From Erysipelotrichaceae bacterium (GTDB lineage: Bacteria > Bacillota_I > Bacilli_A > Erysipelotrichales > Erysipelotrichaceae): a DNA stretch of 7,175 bases. The notes beneath the pieces were generated by a model. That model was not told where the DNA came from. It ran no database searches and was given only the letters and a program-made list of their open reading frames with translations. Where the stretch lies: the NCBI GenBank assembly GCA_017620435.1, contig JAFZQL010000060.1:1-7175 (forward strand). The letters run 5' to 3'. The first letter of the stretch is position 1. Each line of letters begins with the position of its first letter. This document shows positions 1 through 6,326 of the stretch, in pieces. The position numbers were made by a program, and so were the translations under genes.

Positions 1-595
1 TATCGGCCTTTACGATCCTGTAGTTGATGCCGATCTCGTCAAACGATTTCTTATAGGCATCGAACATCTTCTGGTAGGATACATCCAGACCGGTTTCATC
101 TTTATCAAAAGAATAGGCATCTTTCATGACAAACTCTTTTACACGAACCAGTCCGAAACGGGCTCTCGGTTCATCTCTGTATTTCGTCTGGAACTGATAA
201 AGATTGAACGGCATGTTCTTATAGGAACGGATCATGGATTTTGCAGCATAGGCAAAAAGTTCTTCATGTGTCGGGCCAAGAACCATGTCCTTGTCGTTTC
301 TATCCTTCAGTTTGAAGATAGAAGGGCCAAAACCCTTCATTCTTCCGGATTCTTCATAATACTCTGCCGCAATCAGGGCAGGCATTTTGACTTCCTGCGC
401 ACCAGTGGCATTCATATGTCTGCGGATGATCTCTTCGATCTTGTTCTGAACTCTTAAGCCCAGTGGAAGCAGCATATAGACTCCAGCGGAGGTTTTTTTA
501 ATATAGCCGGCCTTTACCAGCAGATTTCCGCTGACGGAATCCTCATCGCGGGCATCTTCTCTTAATGTATAAAAATAAGCGTCTTTTAGTTTCAT
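1..595 (-). CDS. proS: Prolyl-tRNA synthetase, N-terminal 198 residues (cut by window edge)
   Basis: Class II aminoacyl-tRNA synthetase that charges tRNA-Pro with proline in the cytoplasm. Only the first 198 codons are inside the window; the rest lies beyond position 1. Visible landmarks are a motif 1 region at about residues 36-73 (SAGVYMLLPLGLRV, then GAQEVKMPAL), the GPTHEE signature at 107-112, and motif 2 at 140-151 (RDEPRARFGLVR) followed by KEFVMKDAYSF. This is the bacterial-type ProS pattern, which in the family normally carries an editing insertion after motif 2; that part is not visible. The ATG at 593-595 is chosen because AAAGGAA sits 5 bases upstream and the protein begins as family members do. 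The gene follows rnhC on the same strand after 33 bases, so cotranscription is likely. No room exists for a T-box leader directly before it. Identity is certain; completeness cannot be judged. Confidence 0.97.
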   Translation of the reverse strand, partial: MKLKDAYFYTLREDARDEDSVSGNLLVKAGYIKKTSAGVYMLLPLGLRVQNKIEEIIRRHMNATGAQEVKMPALIAAEYYEESGRMKGFGPSIFKLKDRNDKDMVLGPTHEELFAYAAKSMIRSYKNMPFNLYQFQTKYRDEPRARFGLVRVKEFVMKDAYSFDKDETGLDVSYQKMFDAYKKSFDEIGINYRIVKAD

Positions 596-600
596 ATCCG

Positions 601-607
601 TTCCTTT
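601..607 (-). promoter_or_regulatory. Ribosome binding site of proS
   Basis: On the minus strand AAAGGAA lies 5 bases before the proS ATG at 593-595, inside the 33-base gap after the rnhC stop. It fixes the proS start and shows that proS has its own initiation signal although it probably shares a transcript with rnhC. Confidence 0.8.
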
Positions 608-628
608 CTTATATTCATCAATATACTA

Positions 629-1477
629 TCACCGGTATGCGTCAAAATTCTTGAAATGAAGCTTCGCTACCAGTTTCAGTCTTTCCTTACCATATCTTTC
701 TACAAACTCTTCAGTCGTTTTTGCGATCTGTTCTGTATCGGAAGAGCCTTTCGGGAAGACCATGTTGAATTTCCTCTCCATCTGATCCATCTGCAGCAGG
801 AAGGCGTAACGACTGATGATCGATCCGATCGCTACGGCAGGGTATTTCTCTTCTGCTTTTGTTTCGAAGATCAGATCATGGTAGATCTCCGGCTCATCGA
901 ACAGATAGCGGTAGTAGTCTTCGACCTTGCAGAACTGATCTACATAGGCTGCGGCAGGAATATCGTAGCCTTTCTGTTTCATGTTCAGATAGGCCTTGTT
1001 GTGCATCTTGGCCTTGATTGCATTCAGATTATTGTTTAAATGGACCTGATTGTATTTCTCATTGTCCAGGATCAGAAGGGAATGCTTGAACCTCTCCATC
1101 AGTTCCTTGCCTATTTTGCGGATATAGACATCGCTCAGCTGCTTGGAATCAGTAATGTGGTTCTCCTCGATATAAGGGTAGTCTTCCTCCTCCACGATCG
1201 CTGCACATACGACGATAGGTCCGAAAGCGTCTCCGTTACCGACTTCATCCGATCCTGCCTGTCTTTTCTTTACCGGATCCAGATAGGCGGAAGCATAAAA
1301 AAAGGCATCGTTTCCCTGAAATACGACTTTTCTGGTCTTGTATATCGTAATCGTCAGATCATCTTTCTGAATAAAAGTATCGATATACTCGTTGTTGTTC
1401 GGTCGAATGTATTCCTTGAATGTTTCCTTGATCCTGGCGATCTTGTCTTCATCCAGACGGAAAGAAAAATTGCTCAT
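629..1477 (-). CDS. rnhC: Ribonuclease HIII
   Basis: Cytoplasmic endonuclease that cleaves the RNA strand of RNA:DNA hybrids (R-loops, primers). The 282 residues show the two-part family layout: an N-terminal TBP-like substrate-binding region (about 1-65, with the family's KTRKVVFQGNDA stretch) and the catalytic core. In the core, GSDEVGNGDAFGP at 75-87 gives the catalytic D77 and E78, DSKQLSD follows at 110-116, YVDQF at 178-182 gives a likely third acid (D180), and AVAIGSIISRYAFL at 214-227 matches the conserved AVAAASIIARY segment. The GDxFGP form separates RNase HIII from RNase HII. The protein is somewhat shorter than Bacillus RnhC (about 310 residues) because the linker before GSDEVG is short. 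I could not assign the fourth catalytic acid by eye. The ATG at 1475-1477 has no Shine-Dalgarno sequence and coincides with the predicted transcription start. The gene is divergent from cvpA and upstream of proS. Confidence 0.97.
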   Translation of the reverse strand: MSNFSFRLDEDKIARIKETFKEYIRPNNNEYIDTFIQKDDLTITIYKTRKVVFQGNDAFFYASAYLDPVKKRQAGSDEVGNGDAFGPIVVCAAIVEEEDYPYIEENHITDSKQLSDVYIRKIGKELMERFKHSLLILDNEKYNQVHLNNNLNAIKAKMHNKAYLNMKQKGYDIPAAAYVDQFCKVEDYYRYLFDEPEIYHDLIFETKAEEKYPAVAIGSIISRYAFLLQMDQMERKFNMVFPKGSSDTEQIAKTTEEFVERYGKERLKLVAKLHFKNFDAYR

Positions 1478-1483
1478 ACAATA

Positions 1484-1512
1484 AGTATAACAAAGTTGGC
1501 GAATATTGATAA
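1484..1512 (-). promoter_or_regulatory. Predicted leaderless promoter for rnhC(-proS)
   Basis: On the minus strand, -35 TTATCA (1507-1512) is separated by 17 bases from -10 TATACT (1484-1489). The -10 is preceded by TGT, giving an extended -10 (TGnTATACT). The expected start, 7 bases past the -10, is position 1477, the A of the rnhC ATG. The bases between the -10 and the ATG contain no purine-rich ribosome site. Seen: boxes and spacing. Inferred: use as a promoter. Confidence 0.65.
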
Positions 1513-1524
1513 ATGCGATAAAAT
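1496..1524 (+). promoter_or_regulatory. Predicted leaderless promoter for the cvpA-mutS2-uvrC-rmuC cluster
   Basis: TTGGCG (1496-1501) and TAAAAT (1519-1524) are 17 bases apart; each box differs from the sigma-A consensus at only one or two positions. The expected start, 7 bases past the -10, is 1531, the A of the cvpA ATG. No Shine-Dalgarno sequence precedes that ATG. The two boxes interleave with those of the minus-strand promoter, so polymerase binding should be mutually exclusive. A 9-base direct period (GATAAA-TGC-GATAAA, 1508-1522) lies across the spacer and -10. Promoter use is inferred from sequence only. Confidence 0.6.
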
Positions 1525-1530
1525 TTATTT

Positions 1531-2154
1531 ATGACAATACCTGAGAACTATTTTATTTACATTTCTATCCTGATTGCGGCGATCTATCTGGCTTTTATTA
1601 TTATCGGCTACCATAAAGGTTTTTTATATGAACTCGTAAACATGGTTTATACTGTTCTGGCACTCATAGCCGCATGGTTCGCATCGCCGGTCTTTGCGAA
1701 AGTGTTTCCTCTGATCGACCTGAACAAGGTCAGTACGGAAACGATGATGCTGAACAAGCTGATAGATCTTAATCAGACTGTCAACATCATTGCCTATTTT
1801 CTGATCATCTTCCTGATGCTGAAGGTCCTTTACATCTTCATTTCCATTCTGATGAAATCCATCAACAAGATTCCTGTACTGGGCGGTTTCAACCAGACGC
1901 TGGGATGTATCACAGGCATATTCAATGCGACGATCGTCTCTCTGGCAATTACGATGCTTCTGGGACTGCCTTTGTTTAAAAACGGCAAGGATGCCATCGA
2001 ACATTCCGCTCTAAAGTATATCAGCAGTTTCTCCAAGTCCGCTCTGACCTTCGTTTCAGAAAAAATCACCAGCGGAAGCCTGAACGATAAACCGGCAGGA
2101 TTCGACATCGAAAGCTATCGGGAAGAATTCCAGAAGTGGCTGGAGTCGTTCTGA
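1531..2154 (+). CDS. cvpA: CvpA family integral membrane protein
   Basis: A 207-residue membrane protein with four predicted helices at about 8-26, 31-58, 83-107 and 118-147, followed by a polar, mostly helical tail of about 60 residues. The GYHKGF turn between helices 1 and 2 (26-31) and the PVLGGFNQTLGCITGIFNA segment leading into helix 4 match the CvpA/YshB family, named after a protein needed for colicin V production in E. coli. Its biochemical role is not established. Position before mutS2 is typical of Bacillota (yshB next to mutS2 in Bacillus subtilis). The ATG at 1531 is the only plausible start: an in-frame TAA lies at 1519-1521 and no other start codon occurs between. It has no ribosome site and sits at the predicted transcription start. 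Its TGA overlaps the mutS2 ATG by one base. Family assignment is good; function is uncertain. Confidence 0.85.
   Translation: MTIPENYFIYISILIAAIYLAFIIIGYHKGFLYELVNMVYTVLALIAAWFASPVFAKVFPLIDLNKVSTETMMLNKLIDLNQTVNIIAYFLIIFLMLKVLYIFISILMKSINKIPVLGGFNQTLGCITGIFNATIVSLAITMLLGLPLFKNGKDAIEHSALKYISSFSKSALTFVSEKITSGSLNDKPAGFDIESYREEFQKWLESF
2142..2145 (+). promoter_or_regulatory. Ribosome binding site deciding the mutS2 start
   Basis: GGAG ends 8 bases before the ATG at 2154-2156. A more upstream in-frame GTG at 2136 would add six residues (MAGVVL) but has no ribosome site, so the ATG that overlaps the cvpA stop (TGATG) is preferred. Confidence 0.7.
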
Positions 2155-4421
2155 TGGGCGATTACTCTAATCTGGATCTGGATGTCATCAAACAACAGAT
2201 CTGTAGAAGTGCAGCAATCAAAGAAGCAAAAGACCTCATTCTCAATGAAGAGGTCTCTTTTAATCCGCTGCAGATAAGAAAAAAGATCACTGAAACAAGG
2301 GAAGCTCTGAAACTTCTGAATGAAGGTTTTCTAATCAGCTTCGATGGAATTGAGAATGTATCCTCTCTGCTGGAGAAAGCCGATAAAAACATGATGCTGA
2401 CAGGACAGGAACTGAAGAAAGTCCTGGTTTTTCATCATCACTGCAAACGTATCGCAAAACTCTTTGCCAAATACAATCATGAACTGTCCATCTGCGACTA
2501 TTCCGATTCGATTTCGACAAACGATCATGTTTTTGAAAAGATCGAAAACTGTATCGATTCCGCCGGAGAAGTCAAGGATGATGCTTCTGACCGACTGAAA
2601 CAGATCCGTATTCAGCTGGAACAGTGCGAAAAGGATCTCTACAGCAAGGCCTACAGCTTTATCGACAAACACGGCGATTCTTTGCAGGAAAGCTCCATTT
2701 ATCTTCGTAACGACAGGATCACTTTCCTGATTAAGAATACCGACAAGAACCGGTTCCAGGGCTATGTCTACGGCAGCAGCGCCAGCGGACTGGCATTCTA
2801 CGTGGAACCCGCTTCTTTTATCGACCTCAACAATAGAAAGATACAGCTGATGCAGGACAGGGACGACGAGATCGAAAGGATCCTGATTGAACTGTCTTAT
2901 CTTGTTTCTTCTGTTTCCGATCTTTACTATCACAATTTCGAATCCCTGGTGCTTCTGTGTGTCATATTTGCGAAGGCAGATTACGGATTTAAGAAAAATG
3001 CCATCGTTGCTTCAGTCGAAGGGGATAGATACTTTGCATTCAAGGATCTGTGTCATCCTTTGATCGACGAAAATAAAGTCGTATCCAACAGCTACCGTCT
3101 TTATCCTCCATATCAGGGAATCGTCATATCGGGATCGAATACCGGCGGCAAGACCGTATCCTTAAAAGCCATCGGCCTGTCCGTCGTCATGACCTATATC
3201 GGCATTCCAATCATCGCTTCTGAAGCGAAAGTTCCGTTCTATAAGAACGTATTCATTGACATTGACGATAACCAGTCCATCCAGGACTCTCTTTCAACGT
3301 TCTCAGCTCATATCACAAATATCAATTCCATACTTAATGAAGCGGATGAACATTCTCTGATTCTGATCGATGAACTGATCAGCGGAACCGATCCGAAAGA
3401 AGCACAGGCGATTTCTTTGGCTATTCTGGATCAGATCAAAGAAAAGAGATCTGTCTTTATCATTACGACACATTTCGATGACATCAAGAAGTATTCCTAT
3501 GAAGATGACGAGATTCTGCTTTCTTCCGTCGGTTTCAACATGAATACATTGATGCCTACCTACCGTTATCTGGAAGATTCAATCGGAACATCCAACGCGA
3601 TCGAAATCGCTTCCCGCTATTTTGACAATTCCAGAATCATCGACAACGCGAAGGGTTATCTGAAGAAGAATCAGACACAACAGGATGAGCTTCTAAACAG
3701 GCTGTCCAGACAGATCGATGAAAACGAGCTGGAAAAGGAAAGACTGCATCAGGAGAATCAGAAGCTGGAAGCCATGATCCGGGAATATGAGACAAAAATC
3801 GCTGAATTCGATCAGGAGAAACAGAAACTGAAGGACAAGTATCTGGAAGAACTGAACGCCTACATCGAAGAAGTCAAGGAACAGGCGATCGAGAAACTCG
3901 AAAGCATCTCCGACAAGAAACAGAAAGATGTCATAGAGGAAATAGAGGATCTTTCCATTGCGCCTACTGAAGTGAAAGAAGAAAAAATCGATTTGAAAGT
4001 AGGGGACCATGTCCGAATTTCCGATAATGAACAAATTGGCATTCTGACTTCGATCAATAAAGAAAACGCAACAGTCGATATCCGCGGCATTACTGTCAAA
4101 ACAAAACTGACGGATCTTACACTGATTCCGATGACACAGAAGCAGGAAACCAAAGTCTATGCCAGAAAGTATTCCCGTGTTCCATCACAGATCAATCTCG
4201 TAGGAGAAAGAGTAGAAGACGGTCTTGTTCTGATGGAAGAATACCTGGATAAGGCGAATGCCGCTCATATGAGCTCCGTTAAAGTCATACATGGTATCGG
4301 AACAGGACAGCTTCGTACCGCTTTAAGAAACAGAATGAAAAAGTTATCCTATATCAAGTCGTTCAAGGACGGAGATTATTATGACGGCGGAAGTGCTGTC
4401 ACGATCGTGGAGTTCAAGTAA
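2154..4421 (+). CDS. mutS2: MutS2 ATPase with C-terminal Smr domain
   Basis: 755-residue MutS paralogue lacking the mismatch-binding N-terminal domains. In relatives it suppresses recombination, and in Bacillus subtilis it also acts on collided ribosomes. Order of parts: core/lever and clamp (about 1-310), ATPase with Walker A GSNTGGKT at 327-334, QSIQDSLSTFSAHI signature, Walker B LILIDE with D406/E407, then TTHF; a strongly charged coiled coil at about 506-590; a KOW-like small beta segment at about 611-660; and an Smr domain at about 680-755 with HGIGTGQLR starting at H713. Family positions that differ: GSN instead of GPN in Walker A, DELISGTDP instead of DELGAGTDP, EDSIGTSNA in place of the usual GxPGxSNA, and INLVGER instead of the LDLRGER-type Smr motif. 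Length is close to Bacillus MutS2 (785). It overlaps cvpA and uvrC by one base each (TGATG, TAATG). The ATPase appears intact; Smr nuclease activity is doubtful. Confidence 0.96.
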   Translation: MGDYSNLDLDVIKQQICRSAAIKEAKDLILNEEVSFNPLQIRKKITETREALKLLNEGFLISFDGIENVSSLLEKADKNMMLTGQELKKVLVFHHHCKRIAKLFAKYNHELSICDYSDSISTNDHVFEKIENCIDSAGEVKDDASDRLKQIRIQLEQCEKDLYSKAYSFIDKHGDSLQESSIYLRNDRITFLIKNTDKNRFQGYVYGSSASGLAFYVEPASFIDLNNRKIQLMQDRDDEIERILIELSYLVSSVSDLYYHNFESLVLLCVIFAKADYGFKKNAIVASVEGDRYFAFKDLCHPLIDENKVVSNSYRLYPPYQGIVISGSNTGGKTVSLKAIGLSVVMTYIGIPIIASEAKVPFYKNVFIDIDDNQSIQDSLSTFSAHITNINSILNEADEHSLILIDELISGTDPKEAQAISLAILDQIKEKRSVFIITTHFDDIKKYSYEDDEILLSSVGFNMNTLMPTYRYLEDSIGTSNAIEIASRYFDNSRIIDNAKGYLKKNQTQQDELLNRLSRQIDENELEKERLHQENQKLEAMIREYETKIAEFDQEKQKLKDKYLEELNAYIEEVKEQAIEKLESISDKKQKDVIEEIEDLSIAPTEVKEEKIDLKVGDHVRISDNEQIGILTSINKENATVDIRGITVKTKLTDLTLIPMTQKQETKVYARKYSRVPSQINLVGERVEDGLVLMEEYLDKANAAHMSSVKVIHGIGTGQLRTALRNRMKKLSYIKSFKDGDYYDGGSAVTIVEFK
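4409..4412 (+). promoter_or_regulatory. Ribosome binding site of uvrC
   Basis: GGAG lies within the last codons of mutS2, 8 bases before the uvrC ATG at 4421-4423. Motif and distance are identical to those before mutS2. With the TAATG overlap this suggests translational coupling between mutS2 and uvrC. Confidence 0.7.
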
Positions 4422-6181
4422 TGGAACTGAAAGAGAAGCTGAAGACGCTTCCGAAAAAACCGGGCGTTTATCTTCATAAAGACAAAGACGGAAAAGTGAT
4501 TTATGTCGGTAAGGCGATCAATCTTTTTAACCGTGTCAATTCCTATTTCAAAGGAGCACATGACTATAAAACGACAAAGCTTGTCAGCAATATCGCTGAT
4601 TTCGAATATATCGTCACGGCATCCGAAAAAGAAGCCCTGATCCTGGAATACAATCTGATCAAGGAATACGATCCGAAATACAATATCGTCTTCAAGGACG
4701 ACAAATCTTACCCGTATATCCTGCTGAAAGACTGCGAGGAACCATACGTATCTGTCGTCAGACTGAAAAAGAAAACCAGATACAAAGGAAAGATCTACGG
4801 TCCTTTTCCTGATGTCGGTGCTGCCAGGAACATGGTAGAACTGATCAACAAACTCTATCCGACAAGAAAATGCGACAATCTGAAAAAAGATGTCTGCCTG
4901 TATTATCATCTGGGACAGTGTCCGGGCTATTGCAAGTATCCTGTGGAACAGAAAAAAAACGAAGCTGTCAAGAATCAGATCATCGATTTTCTTACCGGTG
5001 ACAGCCGTCAGATCATCCGTGATCTCAAGGATCGGATGAATGAAGCGACTGAACGTCTTGACTACGAGAACGCGGCATATTACCGGGACCTGATCGAAGA
5101 CATTAATCAGACCAACCAGAAACAGAACGTTCAGAAGAATAACCGGGAATCCTTTGATGTCTTCAACTACTATGCGGAAGACGGCTATATCGCCATAACC
5201 GGTCTTTTCATCAAGAACGGCCGACTTCTTTCTTCCGACAAGTTTATCGATTATCTGGTCGGCGACCCTGAAAACTTCGTATCATCCTACATCTACCAGT
5301 TCTATGAGATCAATCAGCTTCCGAAAAAGCTCTATGTGCCAAAGGAACTACTTCCTTATTTTAATGATCTCTATACCTGCGAAACCGTAAGCAGGGGATA
5401 CAAGTATCAGCTATTGAAACAGGCTAAAGAAAACTGCGTTGAACTGCTGAAACAGAACAGAAATGTCATCACCAGCAAGGAAAACTACAGTTTAGGTCTG
5501 GAAGAAGAATTCCAAAGGATCTTCGGCAGAAAGATCAGCCGTATCGAACTCTTCGACAACTCCCATACCGGAGGAACCAATACGGTCGGAGCTATGGCTG
5601 TCTATAAAGACTTCAAGCCATCCAAGAAAGACTACCGTCTTTTCAAGCTGGAAGAAGGCGGCAACGACTTGCAATCTATGAAAGAAATGCTGTATAGAAG
5701 GTATTTCCGGGTCTTAAAGGAAAACCTGGAAAGACCGGATCTGATCATCGTCGACGGCGGTAGGATACAGATCGATGCGGCAAAGGAAGTGCTGCAGTCT
5801 TTGAACATGGATATTATTTTGACCGGTCTGGGAAAGGACGATCACCACAATACGTCCTATCTGATGGACAGCGATTACCGAATTGTTCCGATCAACAAGG
5901 ACTCCAATCTCTTTTTCTTCCTCACAAACATGCAGGATGAAGTACACCGTTTCGCGATCACTTACCATAAGAAACTGCGTTCCAAAGCTGTTTATCATTC
6001 CGTACTTGACGAAATCAAGGGCCTTGGACCGAAATCGCGGATGAAACTGCTGAAGAAGTACCGGTCCATTGTCAATCTAAGAACGCTCTCTCTGGATGAA
6101 TTAAAAACGGTTCTCAATGCAAAAACAGCAGAAGAACTGTATAATAAACTAAGAGAAGAAAATGCTGAAGAATCTGTCTGA
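4421..6181 (+). CDS. uvrC: Excinuclease ABC subunit C
   Basis: Nuclease of UvrABC nucleotide excision repair; recruited by UvrB at a lesion, it cuts the damaged strand on both sides. The 586 residues contain every expected part: GIY-YIG nuclease (GVY 15-17, YVG 28-30, R38, E76, N88) for the 3' cut; a four-cysteine cluster C151, C159, C167, C171, the family position for an Fe-S site; a UVR motif at about 196-232 for UvrB contact; the RNase H-like nuclease for the 5' cut with D379 (FDNSH), D445 (IIVDGG) and H509 (DEVHRFAITYH); and a helix-hairpin-helix DNA-binding region at about 527-580 (GLGPKSR 534-540). Length is close to Bacillus UvrC (598), and nothing looks broken. The ATG overlaps the mutS2 stop by one base. 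The end overlaps a small downstream reading frame by 20 bases. Expression probably depends on the cvpA-proximal promoter; no internal one was recognised. Confidence 0.98.
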   Translation: MELKEKLKTLPKKPGVYLHKDKDGKVIYVGKAINLFNRVNSYFKGAHDYKTTKLVSNIADFEYIVTASEKEALILEYNLIKEYDPKYNIVFKDDKSYPYILLKDCEEPYVSVVRLKKKTRYKGKIYGPFPDVGAARNMVELINKLYPTRKCDNLKKDVCLYYHLGQCPGYCKYPVEQKKNEAVKNQIIDFLTGDSRQIIRDLKDRMNEATERLDYENAAYYRDLIEDINQTNQKQNVQKNNRESFDVFNYYAEDGYIAITGLFIKNGRLLSSDKFIDYLVGDPENFVSSYIYQFYEINQLPKKLYVPKELLPYFNDLYTCETVSRGYKYQLLKQAKENCVELLKQNRNVITSKENYSLGLEEEFQRIFGRKISRIELFDNSHTGGTNTVGAMAVYKDFKPSKKDYRLFKLEEGGNDLQSMKEMLYRRYFRVLKENLERPDLIIVDGGRIQIDAAKEVLQSLNMDIILTGLGKDDHHNTSYLMDSDYRIVPINKDSNLFFFLTNMQDEVHRFAITYHKKLRSKAVYHSVLDEIKGLGPKSRMKLLKKYRSIVNLRTLSLDELKTVLNAKTAEELYNKLREENAEESV

Positions 6182-6326
6182 TTATCTTTCACTGCTGAGC
6201 CTGATCCTGTTTACCGCGATCTCATCCCGGTTTTTTGTACTGATGGCTACGGGAATAGAAAAAGATGACAATTCACAAAGCAGACTTGCTCTGTTAAGAG
6301 ACTACATCGACAACGAGGAAGAATAA
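6162..6326 (+). CDS. Small single-span membrane protein, 54 aa, unrecognised
   Basis: I do not recognise this product. The frame starts at ATG 6162, inside the last codons of uvrC in another frame, and ends with TAA at 6324-6326, which shares its last A with the rmuC ATG. The protein has a short N-terminus, a hydrophobic stretch at about 8-31 (YLSLLSLILFTAIS, then an Arg-23 and FFVLMATG), and a polar tail rich in acidic residues ending DNEEE. A single membrane span with the tail in the cytoplasm is plausible. Only a weak purine-rich stretch (AGAGAAG) precedes the ATG, so translation may rely on ribosomes finishing uvrC. A shorter version from ATG 6243 (27 aa) would lose the span. Support: it fills the only gap in the operon and keeps the same stop/start overlap used by its neighbours. 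Against: no known homologue, short length, weak ribosome site. Confidence 0.55.
   Translation: MLKNLSDYLSLLSLILFTAISSRFFVLMATGIEKDDNSQSRLALLRDYIDNEEE
6316..6321 (+). promoter_or_regulatory. Ribosome binding site of rmuC
   Basis: AGGAAG at the end of the small membrane frame lies 4 bases before the ATG at 6326-6328. It favours this ATG over the in-frame ATG at 6338, which would be 16 bases away and would trim the start of the membrane anchor. Confidence 0.6.

Noticed and set aside
266..457. 63-codon plus-strand frame near the left edge
   Set aside because: Antisense to proS, whose protein is continuous through this stretch with motif-level matches.
596..628. Possible T-box or other leader regulating proS
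   Set aside because: Only 33 bases separate rnhC and proS; they hold a ribosome site and no structure long enough for a riboswitch.
1040..1534. 164-codon plus-strand frame (with a 127-codon one before it) opposite rnhC
   Set aside because: Antisense to the clearly recognisable RNase HIII; the composition is that of a shadow frame and no family features are seen.
2136..2153. GTG start for mutS2 giving six extra residues
   Set aside because: No ribosome site precedes it, while the ATG at 2154 has GGAG 8 bases upstream and the same overlap style as the next junction.
2331..2933. 200-codon minus-strand frame inside mutS2
   Set aside because: Lies opposite the MutS2 core and clamp region, has no ribosome site or recognisable motif; a shadow of codon use on the other strand.
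4379..4909. 176-codon minus-strand frame across the mutS2-uvrC junction
   Set aside because: Opposite the GIY-YIG domain of UvrC, which is unambiguous; the Phe/Asp-rich content is the usual antisense of Lys/Ile-rich genes.
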